Assembly: GCA_910589485.1 (NCBI GenBank)
Contig: CAJUSW010000005.1
Span: 62,001 to 126,000, forward strand
Length of the DNA stretch: 64,000 nucleotides
Direction: 5' to 3'
DNA from: an uncultured Duncaniella sp.
GTDB lineage: Bacteria; Bacteroidota; Bacteroidia; Bacteroidales; Muribaculaceae
Shown in pieces: positions 19,011-27,348 of this stretch; the stretch's first letter is position 1; each line of letters starts with the position of its first letter. Position numbers and translations under genes: made by a program. The notes below the pieces were generated by a model that saw nothing but the letters and a program-made list of their open reading frames with translations, searched no databases and had not been told where the DNA came from.

Positions 19011-21104
19011 ATGAAATACTATATTAAAAATATGGCTCTGCCCATGCTTGCCATGGCAGGACTTCTCACCACCTCATGCGAGCTGACCGAGGATAACCCT
19101 GCGGCCGGCGACGCAACCCTGAGGACCTACGAGATCTGGGCCGGCCTCCAGGCTTATTCCTACTCCCCGATTTCAGCACAGCTATACGGCTCGTCCGACT
19201 GGGTATTCGCCTCGGAAGGCGGTACCGACCTGTGGCAATCGGCCGGCAACAACAACTATGCCCAGGAGGTAATGAACTATGAGCAGTTCTCCCCCTCGAC
19301 CAACACCACCACCAAGCTGTGGAACCAGTGCTATGCCATGATCTCCAACTGTAACACAGTGATCGAGCAGGCAGCTGAGGTGCAGGGCGGCAACCAGGCC
19401 AACATCGACATCCTCGTGGCCGAGACCAAGGCCCTGAGAGCGTTCTACAACTTCCTGCTCGTATCCAACTTCGGCCCTGTTACCCTCAACATGGGACAGA
19501 GCTCGGCCTTCACCGGCGACCTCGACCTCTACCCCACCCGTACAGCCGAGAATGTGTTCTACGATCAGATCGAGAAGGACCTCAAGGAGGCTATCCCCGC
19601 TCTGCAGACCGAGCCGTTCCAGGGCAACCGTGCCCGCATGAGCAAGAAGTCGGCCATGGGTCTCCTTGCCCGCGTATATGCCCAGCGTGCAGGCCTCGGT
19701 GACAAGTATGGCGACGCCGAGAAGTACTGGAAGCTCGCTGCCGAGACCGCCGAGGAGATGATAACCAACGCCTCGACCTACGGAGCTTATCTCTACACTG
19801 ATATCGCCGACATGTGGTCGGATGCCAACAACCGCACCAACCGCGAGGCCCTCTTCGTGGCTCCCGGTGCTGATGCCAACGACGAGGCCTACTCGATCGA
19901 CTTCAACACCTGTACCCTCTTCAAGTATACCATGAGCGATTTCTACCGCGATCTCTATGCTCATGACCCCAACAAGAACGGTAACTACTTCTACGGCCGT
20001 GTCAACAATGTGGCATGGGTACCGAGCCAGTATCTGCTCTATGCGTTCAACCCCGAATGGGACCGCCGCTGGGAATACTCGTTCATGTTTGCAGGCAGTG
20101 ACTTCTCGATGGTACAGACCAGCCCGTCCGATCCTAAGGGCCAGTGGGTTACATATCCTAAAGGACAGAAGACGCTCTCCGAGGCCAACTGTGACCTCTA
20201 TGGCATCGACAAATCCCACGTAGGTGATGTGATCTACCCCTATGCCGATTGCGGTTATGTATCTTCGGCCGGTGGACACAACCAGTATCTCCCCAAGATC
20301 TGGCCCAAGGGTGATCACTCTGGCGATGCCGGTGTGCTTCTCTCGATCCCCTCTAACGGCTCTCAGGTAGGTCAGCCCGGATACAGCGGTACTACCAAGG
20401 CCATGGCTATCCCCTATCCCGTCACCCCCGACGACGACCGTTTCAACACCCTCTTCGTTCACGAGCCCATGTCGGCTGCCGACAAGGCCAAGTGCCGTTA
20501 CGTGGTTGTGTGCATGAAGGATCTGTTCGGCTCCAACAATATGCCCTACGGTAATACCGCTAACGGCTCGGAGGCTGCCAATCCCACAAAAATCGGCAAC
20601 GGCCAGGTGCGTGCCGATGCTTTCCCCTCGCTCATCAAGTTCATCTGGTCGGCTGAAGGTTGCTTCGGCAAGGACCTCCAGAGAAGAAACGGCGACATCT
20701 ACATCATGCGTATGGCCGAGGTTTACCTCATCGCCGCTGAGGCTCGTCAGATGCTCGGTGATGGAGCAAAAGCCGCTGAGCACCTGAACGTTCTGCGCCA
20801 GCGCGCCGCCCGCAAGAATGCTCCTGAGTCGGAGTGGAAGCTCTCGACCGCTACCGAGGAGGATATCTTCGACGAGTATGCTCGCGAGCTGTGCGGTGAG
20901 TACAACCGCTGGGGCCTCCTCAAGCGTCACCACGCTTTCGAGACCCGTCTGGCTAAGTACAATCCCCGTGCCGCCAAGTCGTTCAAGAAGGAGTATTATA
21001 ACCGTCCCGTTGCGTCCTCGTTCCTCCAGGTTATCCTGAATGCCAATGAGTATGGTGACAATGGCTACGGCCAGACTCCTAACTCGGGTCTCCAGGGATT
21101 CTAA
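19011..21104 (+). CDS. SusD-family surface lipoprotein, copy 2
   Basis: This 697-residue lipoprotein (LLTTSC, then ELTEDNPAAGD) partners the SusC at 15769. The core segments LVAETKALRAFYNFLLVSNFG and LARVYAQRAGL and the end YGDNGYGQTP match copy 1 closely, whereas stretches at about residues 270-300 and 380-440 differ. Its role is capture of a substrate on the cell surface; the ligand is unknown. A complete long frame on the opposite strand of this gene has no gene-like features and is a codon-bias shadow. Confidence 0.94.
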   Translation: MKYYIKNMALPMLAMAGLLTTSCELTEDNPAAGDATLRTYEIWAGLQAYSYSPISAQLYGSSDWVFASEGGTDLWQSAGNNNYAQEVMNYEQFSPSTNTTTKLWNQCYAMISNCNTVIEQAAEVQGGNQANIDILVAETKALRAFYNFLLVSNFGPVTLNMGQSSAFTGDLDLYPTRTAENVFYDQIEKDLKEAIPALQTEPFQGNRARMSKKSAMGLLARVYAQRAGLGDKYGDAEKYWKLAAETAEEMITNASTYGAYLYTDIADMWSDANNRTNREALFVAPGADANDEAYSIDFNTCTLFKYTMSDFYRDLYAHDPNKNGNYFYGRVNNVAWVPSQYLLYAFNPEWDRRWEYSFMFAGSDFSMVQTSPSDPKGQWVTYPKGQKTLSEANCDLYGIDKSHVGDVIYPYADCGYVSSAGGHNQYLPKIWPKGDHSGDAGVLLSIPSNGSQVGQPGYSGTTKAMAIPYPVTPDDDRFNTLFVHEPMSAADKAKCRYVVVCMKDLFGSNNMPYGNTANGSEAANPTKIGNGQVRADAFPSLIKFIWSAEGCFGKDLQRRNGDIYIMRMAEVYLIAAEARQMLGDGAKAAEHLNVLRQRAARKNAPESEWKLSTATEEDIFDEYARELCGEYNRWGLLKRHHAFETRLAKYNPRAAKSFKKEYYNRPVASSFLQVILNANEYGDNGYGQTPNSGLQGF

Positions 21105-21127
21105 TAATATGAAAGGATTTCCCCCCA

Positions 21128-21151
21128 GTCCGGGCCAGCCGTGGCCCGGAC
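21128..21151 (+). terminator. Hairpin directly after second SusD gene
   Basis: A perfect 10-bp stem (GTCCGGGCCA with TGGCCCGGAC) and 4-nt loop, followed by a GGATTTCCC tail as after the first SusD gene. The stem sequence differs from copy 1, so the structure is kept while the sequence is not. Confidence 0.55.
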
Positions 21152-21246
21152 AGAGGATTTCCCATAGGTGGGACCGGCAAGAGATTGTAGGCGACACCGA
21201 TATAAAATAACGCAGAGTCTTACCGACTCACACCTAACTGTTGAGG

Positions 21247-21280
21247 CAGCCGGAAACGAATTCGTTTCCGGCTGTTTCTT
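21247..21280 (+). terminator. Rho-independent terminator of second SusCD unit
   Basis: A perfect 28-nt palindrome (21247-21274, arms CAGCCGGAAACG and CGTTTCCGGCTG around AATT) is followed by TTTCTTTT. Confidence 0.85.
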
Positions 21281-21324
21281 TTATATAGTGGAGATATTTA
21301 GGGAGTTAGGGAGGGTGGATAGGG

Positions 21325-21488
21325 GAATTATAGGACGTCTTCGACGCCCGTTTTGGTATGCGTTTCGTTTCCCCCGCGCCTCGCCGGGCGGCGCAAATCT
21401 TGCCCTACGGGCGATTTGCTTGCCTGGCTCGTGGCGGGGCTATAATTATATCGCCACTTCGTGGCTTTGTGGGTAATGGGCTTGCGGG
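21325..21488 (+). repeat. Three-hairpin intergenic repeat, copy A
   Basis: This 164-nt element recurs at 27349-27513 in the same orientation. It folds as a small hairpin (GGACGTC-TTC-GACGCC), a long hairpin whose outer arms are CCCCGC and GCGGGG and whose inner arms are GCAAATC and GATTTGC, and a third hairpin (CCAC-TTC-GTGG), then GTGGGTA and CTTGCGGG. Differences between the copies keep base pairing: C:G to T:A in the inner arm, and CCAC/GTGG to CCTC/GAGG in the third hairpin. No protein-coding frame looks real. It may be a small RNA, a REP-like element or a non-autonomous mobile repeat. Confidence 0.8.
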
Positions 21489-21666
21489 TGAGTTTGAGGC
21501 TGGGCATGGGGGATTGCGTTGGGCGGGGAGAACTATTAGGGGTAAAATGGTGTTGTAAGGGTAGTTTAGCTTTAAAGACGTTCGTACAGGCTAACTCTGA
21601 TTTAGTATAAAAAACTTTTTAACTATATAAAAATCTCTATAGTTTAACTCTAAAAAATCACGTAAT

Positions 21667-21963
21667 ATGACTTTTGAAGCAGCTATAAATTCAGCCCCTG
21701 TTGTACTTGTGGAGTTCTATGCGTCGTGGTGTCCTCATTGCCAGCGCATGATGCCGGTGATGGATCAGGTGAAGGAATTAGTGGACGGGGAGGTGCCCGT
21801 GTTCCAGCTCGATATCGATGAGAACCAGGAAGCGGCCAACAGCGCAGGGGTGAAGTCAATCCCCTCGTTCCTTATCTACAACAACGGCGTGGAGGCGTGG
21901 CGACACACAGGTGAGATTGACGGCAACGACCTCTTGGCCAAAGTGCAATCCTATATTTCATGA
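21667..21963 (+). CDS. Thioredoxin-family protein
   Basis: This 98-residue single-domain thioredoxin has the active site WCPHC in VEFYASWCPHCQRM and the cis-Pro loop in VKSIPSFLIY. It has no signal peptide, so it is probably cytosolic. The CPHC active site is DsbA-like where thioredoxin has CGPC, which is expected to raise its redox potential. Its stop overlaps the start of the VKOR gene (ATGA, 21960-21963), so the two are translationally coupled and probably work together in disulfide exchange. Confidence 0.9.
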   Translation: MTFEAAINSAPVVLVEFYASWCPHCQRMMPVMDQVKELVDGEVPVFQLDIDENQEAANSAGVKSIPSFLIYNNGVEAWRHTGEIDGNDLLAKVQSYIS

Positions 21964-22982
21964 GTTCGATATTCACACGGTTTCTGGACGCGCTGGAGGT
22001 GCCTCACACGGTGGGGCACTCCGAGAGCGAGTTTCGCGGAATGACTTTCAAGTCGCTCTACGGACTGTCGCATCTGCTCACACAGTATGGCGTGCGCAAT
22101 GTGGGGGTGAAAGTGGCCGACAAGGAGGAGCTCTCGGCAATCCCCACCCCCTTCTTGGCGCAGACCTCGGCGGGGATATTCGTGATAGTCAAGGGGATCG
22201 ATACCGCGCGGGGCACCGTGGAATATGACTCGCTCGGCGAGGAGGAGACCGCTCCCCTCCCCGACTTCATCAAGGCATGGAACGGCATAGCCCTGCTCGC
22301 CTTTCCCGACGAGGGATCGCGCGAGCCGGAGTATGCCAGCCACCGCCTCACCGAGACTGTGGCCGGACTGTCGAAATATGCCCTTGCCGTGGCGGCAATT
22401 GCCGTCGTGGCCTATTTTTTTATCACCCGAGGGGTGTATGCCCACATCTCAACCATCCTCATAGCCCTGCTCGACTGCGTGGGGCTGTATTTCTCGTTCC
22501 TGCTGTTGCAGAAGTCACTGAATATCCACACAGCCGCCTCCGACCGAGTGTGTGGAGTGCTTGAGAAAGGGGGATGCGACAGCATAATGTCGCTGAAGGT
22601 ATCCAAACTGTTCGGTGTATTCTCGTGGAGCGAGGTGGGTTTCGGCTACTTCGGCGTGTCGCTGGCCACCTTGCTGATGTTTCCCCACATGTGGCCGTCG
22701 CTCGCGCTGTGCAATGTGTGCTGTCTCCCCTACACGGTGTGGAGCATATGGTATCAGCGGTTCAGGGCGCATCATTGGTGTACATTGTGCGTGGGGGTGC
22801 AGTCCACGCTGTGGTTGCTGTTCTTCTGCTACTTGGGTGGCGGATGGCTCGGGAAGTCGTTCCCGCTACATATTGACCTGGCTGTGCTGATGGCCGTGTA
22901 CGTGTTCACTGTATTGTTTATCAACATGATCCTCAGGATCTTCAAGAACCTTCCCTGTCATGAAACGGATTCCCGAAGTTAA
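21960..22982 (+). CDS. VKOR-family membrane protein with N-terminal C39-like domain
   Basis: This protein has 340 residues. Residues 1-120 resemble a peptidase C39-like fold (MTFKSLYGLSHLLTQYGVRNVGV), but no cysteine stands in the catalytic position, so this part is probably a binding domain and not a protease. Residues 135-330 form about five membrane helices with the VKOR signatures: paired cysteines in VCGVLEKGGCDSIMS and the CxxC in HHWCTLCVG. VKOR proteins re-oxidise thiol-disulfide partners using quinones (family knowledge). It is coupled to the CPHC thioredoxin upstream and overlaps the GG-motif peptide gene downstream by 23 nt, which links oxidation, a C39-like recognition fold and a possible substrate peptide. 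Confidence 0.88.
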   Translation: MSSIFTRFLDALEVPHTVGHSESEFRGMTFKSLYGLSHLLTQYGVRNVGVKVADKEELSAIPTPFLAQTSAGIFVIVKGIDTARGTVEYDSLGEEETAPLPDFIKAWNGIALLAFPDEGSREPEYASHRLTETVAGLSKYALAVAAIAVVAYFFITRGVYAHISTILIALLDCVGLYFSFLLLQKSLNIHTAASDRVCGVLEKGGCDSIMSLKVSKLFGVFSWSEVGFGYFGVSLATLLMFPHMWPSLALCNVCCLPYTVWSIWYQRFRAHHWCTLCVGVQSTLWLLFFCYLGGGWLGKSFPLHIDLAVLMAVYVFTVLFINMILRIFKNLPCHETDSRS

Positions 22983-23142
22983 GCTGAAAAGCGCCGTGAC
23001 GCTCAAGCCGGCCGAGATGAACAGGATACATTTCGGCGGTAATCACACGCCCCTCACGCCCGAGCAGATAAAGGGCTTGATAGGCAAGAAGATAGCCGGA
23101 GACAGCACCGGAGAGGAGAAGAAAATCGAGGGGAACGGGTAG
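22960..23142 (+). CDS. Small peptide with Gly-Gly motif, possible secreted-peptide precursor
   Basis: This 60-residue frame starts inside the end of the VKOR gene. Its first 27 residues contain LKSAVTLKPAEMNRIHFGG, which resembles double-glycine leaders (hydrophobic positions, then GG) of Bacteroidales natural-product precursors such as the TIGR04149 group. The remaining 33 residues are polar and charged with no cysteine. The assignment as precursor is an inference from the GG motif and the C39-like domain next door; no dedicated ABC exporter-protease is visible. It could instead be a small cytosolic protein coupled to VKOR. Confidence 0.55.
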   Translation: MKRIPEVKLKSAVTLKPAEMNRIHFGGNHTPLTPEQIKGLIGKKIAGDSTGEEKKIEGNG

Positions 23143-23162
23143 GTTTTCCGCGGGATTTTTAG

Positions 23163-23170
23163 TAATTTTG
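23163..23170 (+). promoter_or_regulatory. -7 promoter element of the leader ORF/efflux operon
   Basis: TAATTTTG matches TAnnTTTG, 29 nt before the 28-codon ORF and about 200 nt before the TolC gene, which leaves a long leader. Confidence 0.6.
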
Positions 23171-23199
23171 CACCGCGGTTCATAAAGAGCCGCCCCATA

Positions 23200-23286
23200 A
23201 TGACAAGTATATACCTCAACGCAAGCGAGATGCCTGCAGCAGTACAGAACTACGCTTTTAAAGAGAACTGGAAGAGCACCCAATAA
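23200..23286 (+). CDS. Possible 28-residue leader peptide of the efflux operon
   Basis: An ATG 29 nt after the -7 element opens a 28-codon frame beginning MTSIYLNASEMPAAVQ and ending KENWKSTQ before TAA. It is followed by an imperfect hairpin (about 23288-23326, core CGGGTG with CACCCG). A short translated frame plus hairpin in the leader of a drug-efflux operon suggests translational attenuation, but there is no sequence homology to support it and the frame may be fortuitous. Confidence 0.4.
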   Translation: MTSIYLNASEMPAAVQNYAFKENWKSTQ

Positions 23287-23287
23287 T

Positions 23288-23326
23288 GCTTTTCCATCGG
23301 GTGGCACGTAGCATACACCCGGGAAG
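23288..23326 (+). promoter_or_regulatory. Leader hairpin upstream of TolC gene
   Basis: CGGGTG and CACCCG pair around 12 nt, extended by TTCC with GGAA. The hairpin sits between the small ORF and the TolC start. A role as attenuator or ribosome-site control is inferred from position. Confidence 0.4.
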
Positions 23327-23371
23327 ATCCCCAATCATCACATCATCACATTTTTTACCCCAAACCAACTT

Positions 23372-24697
23372 ATGAACAATCACCGATTGCTCACAGGGAT
23401 GCTTGTCGCAACCCTGCTGAGTGGCGGAATGCTGATCCACGGAGCGACGGCAGGGCAGGAAGTGTTGCCACTTGAACGCCTGTTTGAGATCGCCGAGAGC
23501 AACAGCATCCAGCTCCGCCCGTCGTTTACCGCCGAAGAGGAGGCATGCCATGAGATAAGCGTGGCCCGCACGGGACGACTCCCCGAAATCACCGCCAACC
23601 TGTCGCTCAGCTACATAGGCGACGGATTCACCACCAAACGCAATCTCTCGGACTACCAGAGAGCGCCGATACCGCATTTCGGCAACGGACTGGCCATCAA
23701 TATCACCCAGCCCGTCTACACCGGCGGTGCCATAAAGAACAGTATTGAGATGGCCGAGCTGAAATCGACCGCATCGCGTTATGCCACCGAGCTGCAACGC
23801 GACAACATAAGGTTTCAGCTCACGGGATTTTATCTCGACATCTACAAGTGCCGCAACCTCAGGAGCGTGCTGGAACAGAACATCTCACAGGCCCGCAAGG
23901 TGCTCGGCGAGATGCAGGCCCGCTACAGGCAGGGGGTGGCATTGCAGAACGATATAACCCGTTATGAACTGCTCGTCTCCAACCTTGAACTGCAGTTGAT
24001 AAAGCTCGACAATACCCTCGACATCCTGAACCGCAACCTCGCCGTGACGGCCGGATTGCCCGAAGGGACCGTGGTGGTGCCCGACTCCACCATACTCTCC
24101 CGCTCGCTCACACCGGGAGCCGAGGGGTGGTGGCAACAGCAGGCCTCGGAGAATGCCCCGTCACTGAAATTGGCCGGCGCAGGGGTGGATATAAGCCGGA
24201 AAGCCGAGAGCCTTGTCAAGAGCGAACGCCTCCCCAAGATAGGATTGCAGGCCGGCTGGACCATCGACGGCCCGATACTGGTGGAGGTGCCACCGATCAA
24301 CCGCAACCTCAGCTACTGGTATGTAGGCGTGGGGGTGAGCTACAATCTGTCGTCGCTCTACAAGACCAACAAGTCGCTCACCCGCAGCCGTATAGCCACC
24401 CGCCACTCGCAGGAACAGCTCGACGCCACACGCGAGAACGTGAGCCTGGGGGTAAGGGCCGACTATGTGCGTTATCTCGAAGCCTACGAGGAGCTGAAGA
24501 CCATGCAGAAGAGCGTGGAACTGGCCGAAAGGAACTACCGCACCATATCGACCCGCTACTCGGCCGACATGGCTCTCATCACCGATATGCTCGACGCTGC
24601 CAACTCGAAACTCGATGCCGAACAGCAGTTGGTGAACGCCCGCATCAACATCATTTACTATTACTATAAACTACTCTTTACCACAGGAACAATATGA
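23372..24697 (+). CDS. TolC-family outer-membrane efflux protein
   Basis: This 441-residue protein has an N-terminal signal peptide (LLTGMLVATLLSGGML) and the internal duplication and long coiled-coil helices of TolC (for example QARKVLGEMQARYRQGV and YRTISTRYSADMALITDMLD). It forms the outer-membrane channel of a tripartite pump. The next gene (HlyD family) overlaps by 4 nt (ATGA at 24694), so the three downstream genes form one operon. Confidence 0.92.
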   Translation: MNNHRLLTGMLVATLLSGGMLIHGATAGQEVLPLERLFEIAESNSIQLRPSFTAEEEACHEISVARTGRLPEITANLSLSYIGDGFTTKRNLSDYQRAPIPHFGNGLAINITQPVYTGGAIKNSIEMAELKSTASRYATELQRDNIRFQLTGFYLDIYKCRNLRSVLEQNISQARKVLGEMQARYRQGVALQNDITRYELLVSNLELQLIKLDNTLDILNRNLAVTAGLPEGTVVVPDSTILSRSLTPGAEGWWQQQASENAPSLKLAGAGVDISRKAESLVKSERLPKIGLQAGWTIDGPILVEVPPINRNLSYWYVGVGVSYNLSSLYKTNKSLTRSRIATRHSQEQLDATRENVSLGVRADYVRYLEAYEELKTMQKSVELAERNYRTISTRYSADMALITDMLDAANSKLDAEQQLVNARINIIYYYYKLLFTTGTI

Positions 24698-25728
24698 ACC
24701 ACCGTAGCAAAAAACTGATATCTTATGCCGTGACCATCGCCGTGATAGCGGCGGCAGCCTTCTGGGTGACCGGAAAATTCATCCATTTAGGCAATGTGGA
24801 GTTTACCGACAATGCCCAGGTGCAACAGCAGATAGTGCCGGTGAACAGCCGTGTGCAGGGCTATATCAAGGAGATACGATTCAAGGAATATGAGCCAGTG
24901 AAGCGTGGCGACACGCTGGTGATAATCGATGATGCCGACATGCGCCTGAGGGTGGCCCAGGCCCGCGCCGACTACCAGAACGCCTTGGCCGGCCGGCAGG
25001 TGGCCGACAGGAGCGTGGGCGTAGCCTCGGCCAATGCCGCCGTGACAAAAGCCTCAATAGCCGAGGCAAAAGTGGTGATGGAGATGGCAGCCACCGATTA
25101 CGAGCGTTACAGGAAACTGCTTGAGCAGGATGCCGTGACCCGTCAGCAATACGACGCGGCCAAGACGGATTACGAAGCCAAGAAAGCCCGCTACGAGATG
25201 CTCTCGCGCCAGGTATCGGCCACCTCATCGGTAGTGGCCGAGACTCGTCAGCGCATATCGCAGAACGAGGCCGGGATAGAGCTCGCCAAGGCTATGCTCG
25301 AGACCGCCGAGCTGAACCTCTCCTATTGCGTGATCGTGGCCCCCTGTGACGGCTACACCTCGCGCAAGGAGATACAGGTGGGACAGCTCGTGCAACCGGG
25401 CCAGACCCTTCTCGACATAGTGGACTCGGGCGAGATATGGGTGACCGCCAACTATAAGGAGACCCAGCTCCACCACATAGCCCCCGGCAACAAGGTGGAG
25501 ATCAAGGTGGACGCGATACCCGGCGTGACATTCGAGGGGCAAGTGGTGTCGCTGTCCAAGGCCACGGGAGCGTCACTGTCGATACTCCCGCAGGACAATT
25601 CGGCAGGAAACTTCGTGAAAGTGCGTCAGCGCGTGCCGGTGAGGATAGAATTCACCGCGGGGAACAATGCCGACGACATGTCGCGCCTGCGCGCCGGCAT
25701 GAATGTGGAATGTGAGGTGAAGTATTGA
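24694..25728 (+). CDS. HlyD/EmrA-family periplasmic adaptor
   Basis: This 344-residue protein has one N-terminal membrane helix (SYAVTIAVIAAAAFWV), a biotinyl-lipoyl-like segment (VNSRVQGYIKEIRFKEYEPV), a long coiled coil (about 85-200), the returning lipoyl half (VIVAPCDGYTSRKEIQVGQ) and a beta-barrel domain. It bridges the MFS pump and the TolC channel. It overlaps TolC by 4 nt and ends 1 nt before the MFS gene. Confidence 0.93.
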   Translation: MNHRSKKLISYAVTIAVIAAAAFWVTGKFIHLGNVEFTDNAQVQQQIVPVNSRVQGYIKEIRFKEYEPVKRGDTLVIIDDADMRLRVAQARADYQNALAGRQVADRSVGVASANAAVTKASIAEAKVVMEMAATDYERYRKLLEQDAVTRQQYDAAKTDYEAKKARYEMLSRQVSATSSVVAETRQRISQNEAGIELAKAMLETAELNLSYCVIVAPCDGYTSRKEIQVGQLVQPGQTLLDIVDSGEIWVTANYKETQLHHIAPGNKVEIKVDAIPGVTFEGQVVSLSKATGASLSILPQDNSAGNFVKVRQRVPVRIEFTAGNNADDMSRLRAGMNVECEVKY

Positions 25729-25729
25729 G

Positions 25730-27325
25730 ATGGCTGACTGGCATGCACCTCAGGGACCGTTTGACATCCCTGATGTACCCAACTATGTACCGCGCCGGCT
25801 GAAACCGTGGCTGTTCATCCTCTTTGTGCTCATAGTGCAGTTCTCGGGCGGAGTATATCTCGCGGCCGCGTCGGACATGGTGGGCACCACCGCCCTGATG
25901 CAGGAGGATATACTCATGGCCGGATATGCCTCGCTGATAGGCATGTCGCTCAACTTTGCGGTGATGTTCAGGCTCAAGTTCAGGTACTCCAACCGCGTGG
26001 CGCTCACCGTGTGTGGCCTGGCGCTCATAGCCGCCAACCTGATATGCGCCCACACGCGCTGTGTGCCCCTGCTTGTGGGCACATGCTTCGTGGCCGGGTG
26101 GTTCAGGATGTGGGCAACGTTTGCCTGCAACTCCACCATACAGCTGTGGATCACCCCCGTGCGCGACATGGCCATATTCTTCTGCTACGTGTACCTGATA
26201 GTGGACGGTGTGATACAGCTGTGTGGCGTGGCCACGATCTACACGGCGTTTTTCTCGCAATGGGAGTATATGCACTGGCTCATGACCGGCTTGCTCGCCC
26301 TGATGATACTGCTCGTGCTCATACTGGTGAAACCGGTGAAGGGCCCCATGCAGATACCTCTGCTCGGCATCGACTGGATAGGTTCGCTGCTGTGGGGCGG
26401 GGTGATGCTGTGTTTCACCTACGTGTGTGTCTACGGCAATTACCACGACTGGTGGGAGGCTCGCGAGATAGTCCTGGCCACGGTGCTCGGAGCGGTGTGC
26501 CTGGGGATAAACCTGTGGAGGGCCACTTTCCTTCACCATCCCTACATCACCTTTCAGGCGATGAAAAACCGCAATGTGATACGCGCCACCATGATATATC
26601 TGGTGTTCTTTACCCTGCTGGCCACGGAGCATGTGTTTGAACACAGCTATGCGGCCACGATATTGGGATTTGACGAGACGAATCTCATCGACCTCAACTG
26701 GTACGTTATGGCGGGAATTGTGGCGGGGGTGATATTGACCTACTACACGTTTGCGCTCAACAAGTGGCGCTACAAGACCATGACGGCGATAGGATTCTCG
26801 CTGGCGGCGGTGTATTTGGCATACTTCTATTTCACGATCGATTACGGTGTGGAGAAGGAGATGTTGTTTGTCCCGTTGTTTTTCCGCGGGGCGGCGTCGG
26901 TGATCATCTCCATAGTGTTCCTGACCTCGATAGTGCAGAGCGGATTGCATTTCTTTGTATTTCCCCAGGCTCTCACGATCAACGGTTTTACCGGGGCGGT
27001 GATGGGTGCGACCCTCGGGCCGGCGCTCATCGGGGAGTTCCTGCGCCACACCATGGCCAAGAATGTGGCCCTGATAGGTTCGGTGATGACCGATTTCAAT
27101 ACGGATATCATGCATGTACCTGTGGGACAGTTGTATGGGATGGTACAGGTTCAGGCATTGGTTGTGTCGATGAAGGAGATATACGGGTGGCTGTTGATAG
27201 CGGCCCTCACGTCTCTCCTGGTGATTCTGGTCAGTTATAGTCCCCTGCGTCCGTTCGCAATATTCCCCAAGTGGAAGAATGTGAGGAAGGCGTTAAGGAG
27301 AGCGGCCAGGATGCAGGAGGCATGA
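25730..27325 (+). CDS. MFS efflux transporter, DHA2/EmrB-like
   Basis: This 531-residue protein has about 14 hydrophobic segments. It starts with a soluble stretch (MADWHAPQGPFDIPDVPNYV) and then a membrane helix in LKPWLFILFVLIVQFSGG. Its length and its partners (HlyD and TolC, same operon) make an EmrB-like proton-driven drug exporter the best call. Substrates cannot be read from sequence. It could export the product of the neighbouring peptide gene, but an MFS pump is unusual for peptides, and general xenobiotic efflux is more likely. Confidence 0.88.
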   Translation: MADWHAPQGPFDIPDVPNYVPRRLKPWLFILFVLIVQFSGGVYLAAASDMVGTTALMQEDILMAGYASLIGMSLNFAVMFRLKFRYSNRVALTVCGLALIAANLICAHTRCVPLLVGTCFVAGWFRMWATFACNSTIQLWITPVRDMAIFFCYVYLIVDGVIQLCGVATIYTAFFSQWEYMHWLMTGLLALMILLVLILVKPVKGPMQIPLLGIDWIGSLLWGGVMLCFTYVCVYGNYHDWWEAREIVLATVLGAVCLGINLWRATFLHHPYITFQAMKNRNVIRATMIYLVFFTLLATEHVFEHSYAATILGFDETNLIDLNWYVMAGIVAGVILTYYTFALNKWRYKTMTAIGFSLAAVYLAYFYFTIDYGVEKEMLFVPLFFRGAASVIISIVFLTSIVQSGLHFFVFPQALTINGFTGAVMGATLGPALIGEFLRHTMAKNVALIGSVMTDFNTDIMHVPVGQLYGMVQVQALVVSMKEIYGWLLIAALTSLLVILVSYSPLRPFAIFPKWKNVRKALRRAARMQEA

Positions 27326-27348
27326 GCTATATGTGAATTAGACGGAAA

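Larger units (their letters stand above)
21105..21666. other. Intergenic region with two hairpins and a structured repeat
   Basis: A stretch of 562 nt. It holds the 3' hairpin (21128-21151), the shared tail (to about 21221), a strong terminator (21247-21280), copy A of the three-hairpin repeat (21325-21488) and an AT-rich leader before the thioredoxin gene. No clear TAnnTTTG promoter is seen for that gene. Confidence 0.7.

Noticed and set aside
19182..21197. A long open frame (671 codons) on the minus strand across the second SusD gene
   Set aside because: It is a shadow of codon bias: no domain, no signal and no promoter, while the plus strand encodes a clear SusD lipoprotein.
21438..21450. 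TATAAT in the three-hairpin repeat as a promoter
   Set aside because: Bacteroidetes primary promoters use TAnnTTTG; TATAAT alone is not evidence here, and no -33 TTTG lies at the right distance.
25652..27115. A 487-codon minus-strand frame across the MFS efflux gene
   Set aside because: Composition is rich in His, Arg and Gly with no family pattern; the plus strand encodes an obvious membrane transporter.
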